A stretch of DNA of 58,477 nt from Nitrosarchaeum sp. (GCA_023264875.1 JAHFUX010000001.1:28638-87114); one strand, 5' to 3'; counted from the stretch's first letter, positions 25,686-33,084 are shown. Notes: generated by a model not told the origin, from the sequence alone. Program-made: numbers and translations.

Positions 25686-25898
25686 ATGGATAAATATCTT
25701 CTAGTCGTCATGATTTTTCTCATTGTTACAATACCGATAGCATTCATATCCCCTGCTACAGGCGAAATTCGAGAACAACCGTTTATTTTATTATTTTATG
25801 CCTCTATTGCAGGCATATCTGTAATTATTCTTTATAGCTCATATAAGGAAAGAAAGCAAAGACAAAAAGATAACATAAAAAGAAGATCTAAAAAATAA
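25686..25898 (+). CDS. 70-aa two-helix membrane protein
   Basis: Two predicted membrane helices (LLVVMIFLIVTIPIAFI and FILLFYASIAGISVIILYSS) separated by an acidic loop, followed by a strongly basic tail (ERKQRQKDNIKRRSKK) that would sit in the cytoplasm. It ends 3 bp before the convergent winged-helix gene. It is the divergent partner of the 58-residue gene and similar in design. Function unknown. Confidence 0.7.
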   Translation: MDKYLLVVMIFLIVTIPIAFISPATGEIREQPFILLFYASIAGISVIILYSSYKERKQRQKDNIKRRSKK

Positions 25899-25901
25899 AT
25901 C

Positions 25902-26183
25902 TTAAAGTTCTAATCCAAAGGATTCTGCAATACCTGCAAATTTTGCGTAAGATTCCAAATACTGTCTTCCTTTTTCAGTTATTACAAATGTATTTTTATT
26001 ATCAAATTCTATTTTATTGATTAATCCAGAACCTGTTAAATTTTCCAAAAATCTTGATAATCTGGAATGTGATAGATTTGCCTTTGTTAGTAATGATGTT
26101 GTTTTGATACCCTGTTGACCTGACTGTTCAGTGACAGTCAAAAGATCTGCAACAATTTGCATACTTGTTCTATAGGAAACCAT
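25902..26183 (-). CDS. winged helix-turn-helix transcriptional regulator
   Basis: A 93-residue archaeal winged-helix protein (PF14947-like). MVSYRTSMQIVADLL is the first helix, ANLSHSRLSRFLENLTGSGLI the recognition helix-turn-helix (about 35-55), and NTFVITEKGRQYLESY the wing and last helix. It is a paralogue of the regulator at 33081-33368, which shares the YRT-MQI/MKI, ANLSHSR and KGR-YL/SGREFL pattern. It may act as a homodimer on nearby genes. Confidence 0.9.
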   Translation of the reverse strand: MVSYRTSMQIVADLLTVTEQSGQQGIKTTSLLTKANLSHSRLSRFLENLTGSGLINKIEFDNKNTFVITEKGRQYLESYAKFAGIAESFGLEL

Positions 26184-26236
26184 ATGGTAGCAAGTATAAA
26201 ACCGAGATATAAGGGTATTACCACCAATTCAGATCA

Positions 26237-26246
26237 GATAAATACG
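26237..26246 (+). promoter_or_regulatory. TATA-like box for the 26269 gene
   Basis: GATAAATACG is centred about 28 nt before the TTG at 26269, supporting a leaderless TTG start for that gene. Confidence 0.45.
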
Positions 26247-26268
26247 CACTAATCTGATTTTTGTTATA

Positions 26269-26850
26269 TTGGCATCCCAATCTGTCCCATGGTTTGATAA
26301 TTTTATAGGTGTAGCATATCGTTACTATGATCTTAGAATGAATGTTGTACCTCTATTTACTGATCGAAAAGAGGCTTCAACTATTTGGCATGATACAATA
26401 CATTGGTGGCTAGATCCGTCAATAAAGATCAGATTTGTTGAGATTGATGATGAATACTGGTTCATAATAGGTTCTGATTCTCAGCGCCCCGAATCTAATT
26501 TCTCTTTTTTTAAGATTTTACAAAAGTCAGAAAATTATGAACGATTCAAGACAGGACATGGTGGTGAAGCATATCTGCGATTAGGTATTTATACAAAAAA
26601 ATCACGCAAGGATGTAAAAAATGATGCATTATGTGATTGTGGACATGCAGCAGAGGATCATGATGAAGGTGACGATGATGTATGTTTATACAAAGAATGT
26701 AATTGTAAAAAATTTTCTAGTTTTCAGGTGACTTTACTAAAAAGAAAAAAAACAATTACTGATATTGTATTTCTTGAAGAAAAAAATGTAAAAGAAGATG
26801 TACTTGCATGGAATTGTCTTTATATTAACAAATATTCGAAATCTGACTAA
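26269..26850 (+). CDS. hypothetical protein with CxCGH/CxC zinc-type motif
   Basis: A 193-residue protein starting at TTG 26269, about 28 nt downstream of a TATA-like element; an ATG at 26338 would drop the first 23 residues. It is rich in aromatic residues, with a mixed alpha/beta N-terminal half (TIWHDTIHWWLDPSIKIRFV). At about 125-155 it carries CDCGHAAEDH, an acidic stretch, then CLYKECNCKKF, a plausible zinc knuckle. This cysteine pattern is recurrent in archaeal proteins, but I do not recognise the rest. No signal peptide. Confidence 0.7.
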   Translation: MASQSVPWFDNFIGVAYRYYDLRMNVVPLFTDRKEASTIWHDTIHWWLDPSIKIRFVEIDDEYWFIIGSDSQRPESNFSFFKILQKSENYERFKTGHGGEAYLRLGIYTKKSRKDVKNDALCDCGHAAEDHDEGDDDVCLYKECNCKKFSSFQVTLLKRKKTITDIVFLEEKNVKEDVLAWNCLYINKYSKSD

Positions 26851-26852
26851 TT

Positions 26853-27017
26853 TTATTCTTCTTTGTTTACTCTAACGTGATCTCCTGGATAGTGTTTATC
26901 TATTTTTTTTGAATAACATTTTCCACAAAGTGGACCCTTAATTCCCCATTCTTCCATAGGATTGAAATGTAAAGATATTTTGTCACTACAAATTGTACAT
27001 TTTTCTTTAGATCCCAA
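26853..27017 (-). CDS. 54-aa zinc-ribbon protein
   Basis: TTG 27017 to TAA 26853 encodes CTICSD, then HFNPMEEWGIKGPLCGKCY and a basic tail ending KEE. The CxxC...CxxC pair is a zinc ribbon. The TTG lies about 27 nt from a TATATAAA-type element on the minus strand, which fits a leaderless start. It is convergent with the preceding gene with a 2-bp gap. Confidence 0.65.
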   Translation of the reverse strand: MGSKEKCTICSDKISLHFNPMEEWGIKGPLCGKCYSKKIDKHYPGDHVRVNKEE

Positions 27018-27038
27018 AGTAATTCTGCTCTCTTTGAT

Positions 27039-27050
27039 CTATATAAAAAA
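27039..27050 (-). promoter_or_regulatory. TATA box for 54-aa zinc-ribbon gene
   Basis: TTTTTTATATAG on the minus strand is centred about 27 nt upstream of the TTG at 27017. Confidence 0.5.
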
Positions 27051-27111
27051 GATTCTGGATCGAGGAGCATTTTGAAAAATCATGTTAAATAATACAGGTT
27101 TATAGGAATTC

Positions 27112-27173
27112 TAGGTAGCAGTCTGACCAATGTAAACCTTCTGCAAATTTTTACTTGGTTAGGCTTCTACCTA
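27112..27173. repeat. long imperfect hairpin
   Basis: The arm 27112-27136 (TAGGTAG, then AGTCTGACCAATGTAAA) pairs with 27150-27173 (TTTACTTGGTTAGGCTT, then CTACCTA). It has 7 perfect outer pairs, one mismatch, a run with two wobble pairs, ACCAA/TTGGT, a one-base bulge and GTAAA/TTTAC, giving about 23 pairs with a 13-nt loop. It lies 10 bp after the stop of the AIPR-family gene. It could be an RNA structure, terminator or remnant of a small mobile element. Confidence 0.6.
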
Positions 27174-27182
27174 TTTTAAAAT

Positions 27183-28934
27183 CTAAAACAAGTTGTTTGC
27201 AAGTTTTTTCAAGGCTGAAATCTCTTCTTCTTCTTGTCTTATTTTTTTATCTATGACTCTAAGCATTGAATCATTCCATACATGTTGTGAGAAGAAATTA
27301 TGTTTTGTATTTGCCAATTCTATTTCATCACCTACTATAGTGTCTTCTAAAAATTTAGTCACTATGACATCTGCAATTTTTAAAATTCTAGCATTTAGTT
27401 TAAAACTACGAAATATTGGTTCCATTTTTCTTACATCATTTTTAAAATCTCCTTTGGTTTCTATGATTTCTTTATGTAAAATTCTAAAGTAAACTCCAAC
27501 ATAAAACAAAGTTGCATATCTTTTTGTTTTATGTCCACCTTGTTTTCCATATTTCAATGTCTTTTTTGCATACTCTTTGACAAGATATGGATAAAGTAAA
27601 ATTCTGTAATCGTCTTTTAGATTGTCATTGAATATGTCATCATATTTGCTTCCTCTTGGAAGGAATTGAGCTGGAGAACTATATGCTTCTGTAGGTCTTT
27701 GTTCAATTCCAGCTACAAGAGCCTGAATTGCATCTTTTGCTACAATTACTTTTTTGTGATTATCTGGAAGATACTCATTGTATATGGAATCTCCTTCGTA
27801 TTCTGATTGTCTTGATTTTGATTTTGTATCAAACGATCCTGCTTGAATCTCATAAAAATATCCACAATTTTTTAGTTGTGATTTAATGGATTTATGAAAA
27901 TCCATTAATGAAACAAGATCTTTTCCTCTAACTGAATTTTGTGAGTTTCTGTATTTTGTAATGTTATTTTGTTCTTGTTCATCATCTGCTTTGATTATAG
28001 TTACTGTCATAGAACCATCCATGTTTTTAGTTCGTTTTGAATGATCAAGGATTGAATTAGATGTTTGTGCACCGTTTACAATTTGTGGTGCATAGAGTTC
28101 AATCATATTATCTCCTAATTCTTCAAAATCACTAACTACAATTGTAATTCCATTGTTATAATAGAAAAATTTTCCTGGATTACTCTGAAGCGTTTCTCGT
28201 AGTCCTTTGTTTACCGTTGTTTTAAATTGCATCCACTGTCTGATATTTGATTCAAAAACATAATCCTTATTCTTGTTGACAAATTCGGTTAGTTCTCTTA
28301 ATTTCAAAATGCCAAGAATTGTATTATCATGTCTAAGCATTCTTTCTAATTTTATTGATGATCTTTTTCCAGCAGCAGGTTTCTTTATTCGCTCCCATAA
28401 TTTTTGAATGATCTTGTCAATGTCTATGATTTCAATTAGATCGTCTTGATACTCCACTTTTTGATCTGTCACATAGCAGCATTTTATTTTTAGATTCTTT
28501 TCCTTGATTTTTGTAACAAGATGTGCTAATTCAGGCCTCATCTTTGTTACGTCTTTTCCAAGCAAACGCTTTGCATCTTCTTTGAATTTGGCAATCGCTT
28601 CAAATGAATGAGATGTTCCATATTTTGATTGAAATAGACGAATAGTATTATCTGAGAAATCTACTGGAAGGTATGCATCAATACCAAGATCATTTGCACC
28701 ATCAACAATTGCATCTGCTGCATCATCTTCTGTAGCCTCAAAAACTCGCGTGAGAACCCATTGAAGAAAATTATTGCCTTTTTCTACCTCACTTTTTGAA
28801 TTTTCAGCATATTCTTGTATGCTTCCTATGACATTTTCTGAAAATCCTTCTAAAGGTATACTCGAATTTTTTTGAGTTAATAGAGCATGTGAACCTGGAA
28901 TGTACTCTAATAATCCACTACCGTTTTGAGCCAA
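27183..28934 (-). CDS. AIPR family protein (abortive infection phage resistance)
   Basis: A 583-residue protein. The first part (about residues 70-130) contains DGANDLGIDAYL followed by LFQSKYG, a restriction-endonuclease-like D...QxK core. The AIPR domain includes KFFYYNNGITIVV (about 260-272), APQIVNGAQTSNSIL (about 289-303) and ITKYRNSQNSVRGKDL, its most conserved stretches. AIPR proteins occur in phage-defence loci, often with restriction modules; here it stands alone. The start is the ATG behind an AT-rich gap shared with the cupredoxin gene. Defence is inferred from the family, not shown. Confidence 0.88.
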   Translation of the reverse strand: MAQNGSGLLEYIPGSHALLTQKNSSIPLEGFSENVIGSIQEYAENSKSEVEKGNNFLQWVLTRVFEATEDDAADAIVDGANDLGIDAYLPVDFSDNTIRLFQSKYGTSHSFEAIAKFKEDAKRLLGKDVTKMRPELAHLVTKIKEKNLKIKCCYVTDQKVEYQDDLIEIIDIDKIIQKLWERIKKPAAGKRSSIKLERMLRHDNTILGILKLRELTEFVNKNKDYVFESNIRQWMQFKTTVNKGLRETLQSNPGKFFYYNNGITIVVSDFEELGDNMIELYAPQIVNGAQTSNSILDHSKRTKNMDGSMTVTIIKADDEQEQNNITKYRNSQNSVRGKDLVSLMDFHKSIKSQLKNCGYFYEIQAGSFDTKSKSRQSEYEGDSIYNEYLPDNHKKVIVAKDAIQALVAGIEQRPTEAYSSPAQFLPRGSKYDDIFNDNLKDDYRILLYPYLVKEYAKKTLKYGKQGGHKTKRYATLFYVGVYFRILHKEIIETKGDFKNDVRKMEPIFRSFKLNARILKIADVIVTKFLEDTIVGDEIELANTKHNFFSQHVWNDSMLRVIDKKIRQEEEEISALKKLANNLF

Positions 28935-29010
28935 AGTGATTTTTCTAATATGTTATATATTTAGAGAATTTGGTAATTACATAATAACTCAGTTCTATAT
29001 GTGATGTAAT

Positions 29011-29433
29011 TTGGAGAAAAAAAGAATAATAATAATCTCAATTATTGCATTGATCATAGGAATACCATTAGGAATTGTGTTCTTATCTCAAAATACTGTT
29101 GTTCAAGATGTTGATGACCAAAAAACAATTCTCAAAGGAGATGTTATTATGTCAACAAAAGTTTCACGTCCAGGATGTGAAAAAACTGATTCGTGTTACA
29201 CTCCATCAAAAATTGTAATAAAACAAGGTGATTCAGTTACTTGGGTAAATGAAGATGTTGCATTTCATAGTGTGACCTCTGGTTATTATGATGAACCAAG
29301 TGAAATTTTTGATAGCGACTATTTGGATCCTGAGGAATCATTTACATTTATTTTTGAAAATGTTGGAACCTATGATTATTTTTGTACATTACATCCTTGG
29401 ATGAAAGGACAAGTAATTGTTGAATTGTCTTAA
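29011..29433 (+). CDS. membrane-anchored cupredoxin (plastocyanin-like)
   Basis: A blue copper protein of 140 residues. An N-terminal anchor (about 5-26) is followed by a cupredoxin domain with copper ligands His86 (AFHSV), Cys125, His128 and Met131 (FCTLHPWM), the type 1 pattern. Two extra Cys (56 and 62) may form a disulfide. Such small copper proteins are numerous in ammonia-oxidising archaea, where they replace cytochromes as electron carriers at the outer membrane face. The start is TTG 29011; no ATG is close in frame. Confidence 0.93.
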   Translation: MEKKRIIIISIIALIIGIPLGIVFLSQNTVVQDVDDQKTILKGDVIMSTKVSRPGCEKTDSCYTPSKIVIKQGDSVTWVNEDVAFHSVTSGYYDEPSEIFDSDYLDPEESFTFIFENVGTYDYFCTLHPWMKGQVIVELS

Positions 29434-29442
29434 AATGCTGAA

Positions 29443-29514
29443 AGGTGAGGAAGGGAGTCGAACCCCTTTGTATAAGCTTTGCAGGCTCACGCATAACCGT
29501 TCTGCCACCGCACC
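29443..29514 (-). tRNA. tRNA-Cys(GCA)
   Basis: On the minus strand, acceptor GGTGCGG pairs with CCTCACC (one C5:T68 mismatch). The D arm is GCAG...ATGC, the anticodon stem TGAGC/GCTTA with loop CTGCAAA (anticodon GCA, Cys), and the T arm AGGGG-TTCGACT-CCCTT; discriminator T73. The length is 72 nt with no intron. The acceptor mismatch is unusual for a functional tRNA but all other stems pair. Confidence 0.9.
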
Positions 29515-29559
29515 ATTTTGAAAAATATGAAATGAATAATTAAACCCTTTAGATTAAAA

Positions 29560-29775
29560 TTAAATAAATGGTTTTGAAGCAAGTTTGATATCTTCTGCTT
29601 TTATCGTTTTTCTTCCTGCATGAGAGGCCATGTCTACTGCACTTTTTGCAATATTGTTAGCCAATTCTTCAATTATTCCTCTTAGCTCTTCTGCTGATTC
29701 ATCACTAACTCTTTCAGCGCCTGCTTTTTTTAAAATTCTATACATCGCTGAAATGCCAAGTTCTGATGATTTCAT
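29560..29775 (-). CDS. archaeal histone
   Basis: At 71 residues this is one histone fold: alpha1 ([11 protein letters not shown]), loop, alpha2 ([25 protein letters not shown]), then [20 protein letters not shown] with the typical R-K-T loop and KAEDIKLA alpha3. It lacks tails and forms homodimers that wrap DNA as chain-like hypernucleosomes. It lies upstream of tRNA-Cys on the same strand and is divergent from tatD. Confidence 0.97.
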   Translation of the reverse strand: MKSSELGISAMYRILKKAGAERVSDESAEELRGIIEELANNIAKSAVDMASHAGRKTIKAEDIKLASKPFI

Positions 29776-29836
29776 TGTTTTCTCTTTTCTTTTTTCCGAT
29801 AAAAGATTGTGAGTAAAAAAATATTACTAAGAAATC

Positions 29837-29846
29837 GATTTATACA
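29837..29846 (+). promoter_or_regulatory. TATA box for tatD-like gene
   Basis: GATTTATACA is centred about 27 nt before ATG 29869. It supports that ATG over the more upstream GTG at 29809. Confidence 0.55.
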
Positions 29847-29868
29847 GACTATTTTGAAAGTTAAAGCA

Positions 29869-30624
29869 ATGACTTGGTTATATGATTCTCATATTCATTT
29901 GTCCGATCCAGACTATCAATATGATTTGAATCATACAATCAAAGGAATGGAAAATATGAAAATCAAAGCATGTTGTGTATCGATGGATAATATGACCTCT
30001 AAAAGAACTTTGGAGCTTGGAAGAAAGAGCAAACTTATCTTGCCTTTTATTGGAATTCATCCTGAACGTGCAAATGATGATCTAGAACTGATGATAAATC
30101 TAATTAGTGAAAATCAACAACATATTTCTGGTATTGGAGAGATTGGATTAGATCCTACGTATGTAAAATCTAACGAAGATAACAAAAGGCAAATACATCT
30201 TTTTGAATCTCTTCTCTCTCTTGCAGAAAAAATCCAAAAACCTATTTCAATTCATTCACGGAAAAGTCTTGATGATATATTTTCTATAATGACTTCTTAT
30301 GACACTAAGCATGCGTTACTACACTGGTTTGATGGAAGCAAAAAACAACTTCAAAAAGCAATGGACATGGATTTTTTTGTTTCCTATGGCCCTGTTATGA
30401 TTTATGCAAATGACAAACAAATACTATTATCTGAAACATCTGAGGCAAAAATTCTTGTTGAAACAGATGGCCCTGTAAAATTCTCAAAGTGCTTTGAAAT
30501 GAAATCTGGGCAAATTAGTTTTATTCCAAGTGTTGTGTTTTGTGCCTCAAAAATACTAGGTAAGTCATATGATGAAATGACTTCATTATTAGAAGAAAAT
30601 TCAAAGACATTCCTTCGAATATAG
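29869..30624 (+). CDS. TatD family metal-dependent hydrolase
   Basis: TIM-barrel amidohydrolase-fold nuclease. The metal-binding DSHIHLSD opens the domain, IGIHPER and GIGEIGLDP follow, IHSRKS supplies another ligand, and the barrel ends with ILVETDGPV. From ATG 29869 it has 251 residues. The frame is open to a GTG at 29809, but the additional 20 residues precede the typical start and lie across the TATA box. Family members act as DNA exonucleases in repair; the exact substrate here is unknown. Confidence 0.9.
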   Translation: MTWLYDSHIHLSDPDYQYDLNHTIKGMENMKIKACCVSMDNMTSKRTLELGRKSKLILPFIGIHPERANDDLELMINLISENQQHISGIGEIGLDPTYVKSNEDNKRQIHLFESLLSLAEKIQKPISIHSRKSLDDIFSIMTSYDTKHALLHWFDGSKKQLQKAMDMDFFVSYGPVMIYANDKQILLSETSEAKILVETDGPVKFSKCFEMKSGQISFIPSVVFCASKILGKSYDEMTSLLEENSKTFLRI

Positions 30625-30655
30625 GTATAAAAAACCCTAGTTCATTACACGAGGA

Positions 30656-30976
30656 GTGGATAGAATTAAGCGTCTTTCTTATGAAGTACTAGATGGACAC
30701 AAGCCAAAATTTGGAGAAGATTTTGTTGATAATAAGAAAGTATTAGATCAAATAGCTATAATTCGTTCAAAAGGGCTAAAAAATGAAATTGCAGGCTATA
30801 TTACTAAATTTATTAAAAAAGAAAATCGTGAAGAAAAAGCAAAACAATCTCAAATAGAATCTTCTAGAATTGAAAATTATACTTTGGAAGAGAAAATTTC
30901 TGAGGATGATACCATTGAAGAGGAAGTCATTGCAATAACATCTAACACAGAAACAAGTGAAGATACAGAAGAATAA
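30656..30976 (+). CDS. rps17e: 30S ribosomal protein S17e
   Basis: Archaeal/eukaryal small-subunit protein. The core (1-60) contains MDRIKRLSYEVLDGH, FGEDFVDNKKVLDQ and KGLKNEIAGYITKFIKK, matching eS17. A C-terminal extension of about 45 residues, very rich in Glu, Asp, Ser and Thr, is absent from most archaeal S17e. The GTG start at 30656 follows GAGGA, and a GTATAAAAA box lies about 25-30 bp upstream. Confidence 0.9.
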   Translation: MDRIKRLSYEVLDGHKPKFGEDFVDNKKVLDQIAIIRSKGLKNEIAGYITKFIKKENREEKAKQSQIESSRIENYTLEEKISEDDTIEEEVIAITSNTETSEDTEE

Positions 30977-31027
30977 ACCGCATAATAAGACAAAAAATTA
31001 ATTTTCAACATTCTTGATGATCCATAT

Positions 31028-31801
31028 ATGATAATGATTAAACTTGTAGGGGGAGCAAAAAAGTCATTTTCTACTGATACACTAAAAATTGATAAATCTG
31101 ATATACACATTCACGATCTTATTGATTTACTATTGGAACTAAAACCTGTTAGTACTCCTAACCTAGACATTGAAAATATATTGATCGCGATTAATGGTGT
31201 TGATTCTTCTGCTCTAGAAGGAAAAATGACTAAAATAAAGAATGGCGATGTAGTAAGTATAATTCCTGTTATTCATGGAGGCTCACCTAAAAGACTAATT
31301 TTCAATGTTTCCAACAAATTAGTTCAGGTAATTGAAATTCAAGGTCAAAAACAAATTGACATTACTTATCTTGATACACTCAGAAAGCAATTTCCTGGAA
31401 TTATACTTCAGGCCATATCTAGTAATTTTATTTTAAATAATTATCATCTGAAAAAAATTATTTCTTTATCTGTTTCTTCTGATAAAAATGACATTTTACT
31501 TTCAAACAAATTTGAAATGGATATTTTAATGCGCTTTGCTATTTCTTCCCAAATTTCTTCTGCAATTAATTCTGCTGGAATCAAACCAAACCAAAACTTT
31601 GTATTGATTGCTTTTGGCAATAAAAAAATATTGGATGCACTTTACAAAGAATTGAGTTTTATGTCTGTTAAAATATTCTCAAAAGATAATACTTCATTCA
31701 TAAAAAAATATTTTCAAATAACAGATAAACAACTTGATGTAGTTTTATCAGAAAATCCTCTTGAAGATATACTAATAGAAAAGGCTGCTATTTTACTCTG
31801 A
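31028..31801 (+). CDS. ubiquitin-like (MoaD/ThiS) domain fused to Cgi121-like KEOPS subunit
   Basis: The N-terminal 86 residues are a beta-grasp ubiquitin-like domain: a first strand IMIKLVGGAKKSF, ILIAINGVDSSALEG, then NGDVVSIIPVIHGGS, ending in GG (84-85) followed by more protein rather than a free C terminus. Residues about 95-257 resemble Cgi121, the KEOPS subunit that binds tRNA for N6-threonylcarbamoyladenosine (ISSNFILNNYHLKKIISL, KFEMDILMRFAISSQISSAI, AGIKPNQNFVLIAFG). The Sua5 gene for the first t6A step is on the opposite strand 500 bp away, so a t6A role is well supported by context. The reason for the fusion is unknown. Confidence 0.8.
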   Translation: MIMIKLVGGAKKSFSTDTLKIDKSDIHIHDLIDLLLELKPVSTPNLDIENILIAINGVDSSALEGKMTKIKNGDVVSIIPVIHGGSPKRLIFNVSNKLVQVIEIQGQKQIDITYLDTLRKQFPGIILQAISSNFILNNYHLKKIISLSVSSDKNDILLSNKFEMDILMRFAISSQISSAINSAGIKPNQNFVLIAFGNKKILDALYKELSFMSVKIFSKDNTSFIKKYFQITDKQLDVVLSENPLEDILIEKAAILL

Positions 31802-32314
31802 TATACTTCTCTTAGTTTTTTCTACGCTCAAAACATCACCTTTTTTGACAATTGCAATTCCTGTTTGATTTCCCAACACTTCAATTAATATAATTTTATC
31901 AGGGAATTCTAATGATACTTTATTTTTAATTTTTTTTGCTATTCTAGAAATTAATTCTTGACTTGAAATGTTAGAATTTCTTTTCTCAATTGATATTCTA
32001 TATGACTCTTCATTAGAAATCAATTTAATTAAGTCTGAAATTCCATCTTCAATGCTCTCAATCTTAGTTTCTGTAATTTTTTGAATAGGGATTATTCTAA
32101 GACAATATCTAATACACCATGGCTCATCCAGTAACATTTCTTTGATTTTTTTTATAACCCCAATTGATTCCAATTTTGTTTCAGCAGTCAAAATTCCAGA
32201 CATGTTTGTGATAGTTATTTCAGGTTCCGAGTCTCCTATTTTTTCTAAAATATCTAATAATTCTTGTCTGGTTTCTGATTCTAAATGTCTGGCACATGTA
32301 ATTATTAGATTCAA
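31793..32314 (-). CDS. THUMP domain protein, TAN1-like
   Basis: A 173-residue protein starting MNLIITCARHLESETRQEL and ending with the RNA-binding THUMP region (SYRISIEKRNSNISSQELIS, KVSLEFPDKIILIEVLG, TGIAIVKKGDVLSV). TAN1/THUMPD1-type proteins work with Kre33/NAT10 acetyltransferases to make N4-acetylcytidine in tRNA; an acetyltransferase is not in this window. It overlaps sua5 by 4 bp, so the two tRNA-modifying genes are translated together. The end is convergent with the ubiquitin-like/Cgi121 gene, overlapping by 9 bp. Confidence 0.88.
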   Translation of the reverse strand: MNLIITCARHLESETRQELLDILEKIGDSEPEITITNMSGILTAETKLESIGVIKKIKEMLLDEPWCIRYCLRIIPIQKITETKIESIEDGISDLIKLISNEESYRISIEKRNSNISSQELISRIAKKIKNKVSLEFPDKIILIEVLGNQTGIAIVKKGDVLSVEKTKRSISE

Positions 32315-32910
32315 AGTATTTTCAAGATCTCATTTCGTGTTAAAACTCCTTCTCTGTGAATTTTCAATTTTCCTTCTTCAAATTCAATTATTGTTGATTC
32401 TCCCTCACTTGTTATTGTTCCACCATCCAAAAAAAGATCAAAATCATGAATATTCTGATAACACTCTTGTGGGTTTGTAAATGGACCAGTTCCAGAAATA
32501 TTTGCGCTTGTTCCAATAACAAAATCACATTTTTTTAAAAGTTCTAATGTACATTGATGTTTTGGAACTCTAATTGCAATTTTATTTACCCCATTTAGTG
32601 ATGCTTTAAGTTTTCCGTCTATTAATTTTAAAATTAAAGTTAGAGGTCCTGGCCACATTTTCTGTGCAATCTTTTCTGAATCTTTGTCAAACTCTACAAT
32701 TTTTGCTGCAACATCTTTTGAAAAAGCTAAAATTGGAAGTGATTTTGAGATTTCTCTTGATTTAATTTTGTAAATTTTTTTAATTGCTTCATTATTGTAT
32801 GGATTACAACCAATTCCATACACCGTATCTGTTGGAAAAACAACAATACCGCCATTTTTGATTATTTCACTTGCTTTTACAATATTTTCTTTATTACACT
32901 TTAATTTCAA
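32311..32910 (-). CDS. L-threonylcarbamoyladenylate synthase (Sua5/TsaC)
   Basis: Makes threonylcarbamoyl-AMP, the donor for tRNA t6A37. The 199-residue YrdC fold starts with NGGIVVFPTDTVYGIGC, has the substrate-contacting KSREISKSLPIL motif, KMWPGPLTLILK, and IAIRVPKHQCTLELL with TSANISGTGPF. It lacks the C-terminal Sua5 domain, so it is the short TsaC/YrdC type. The TAN1-like gene overlaps its end. A KEOPS Cgi121-type subunit is encoded opposite. Confidence 0.94.
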   Translation of the reverse strand: MKLKCNKENIVKASEIIKNGGIVVFPTDTVYGIGCNPYNNEAIKKIYKIKSREISKSLPILAFSKDVAAKIVEFDKDSEKIAQKMWPGPLTLILKLIDGKLKASLNGVNKIAIRVPKHQCTLELLKKCDFVIGTSANISGTGPFTNPQECYQNIHDFDLFLDGGTITSEGESTIIEFEEGKLKIHREGVLTRNEILKIL

Positions 32911-32994
32911 TTACCTTATTCGTATTCTTTTCTTTAATTATTCATTTACATTTGAATAAGTTTTTTAACGAACAAAAATTTCCAATCGTAGAAC

Positions 32995-33084
32995 ATGTCT
33001 ACACCATCATCTGAGTATGAAGATACAGATTTTCAAGATGATTTTGATGATAATTTAGATGAATTTGATGAAGCAGAAGACTAG
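32995..33084 (+). CDS. 29-aa highly acidic peptide
   Basis: ATG 32995 to TAG 33084 encodes MSTPSSEYEDTDFQDDFDDN followed by more Asp/Glu and no Lys or Arg. It lies in the gap between sua5 and the winged-helix gene, and its end overlaps the regulator's stop by 4 bp. It may be a small DNA-mimic or a chance ORF; the total absence of basic residues in 29 codons is notable. Confidence 0.45.
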   Translation: MSTPSSEYEDTDFQDDFDDNLDEFDEAED

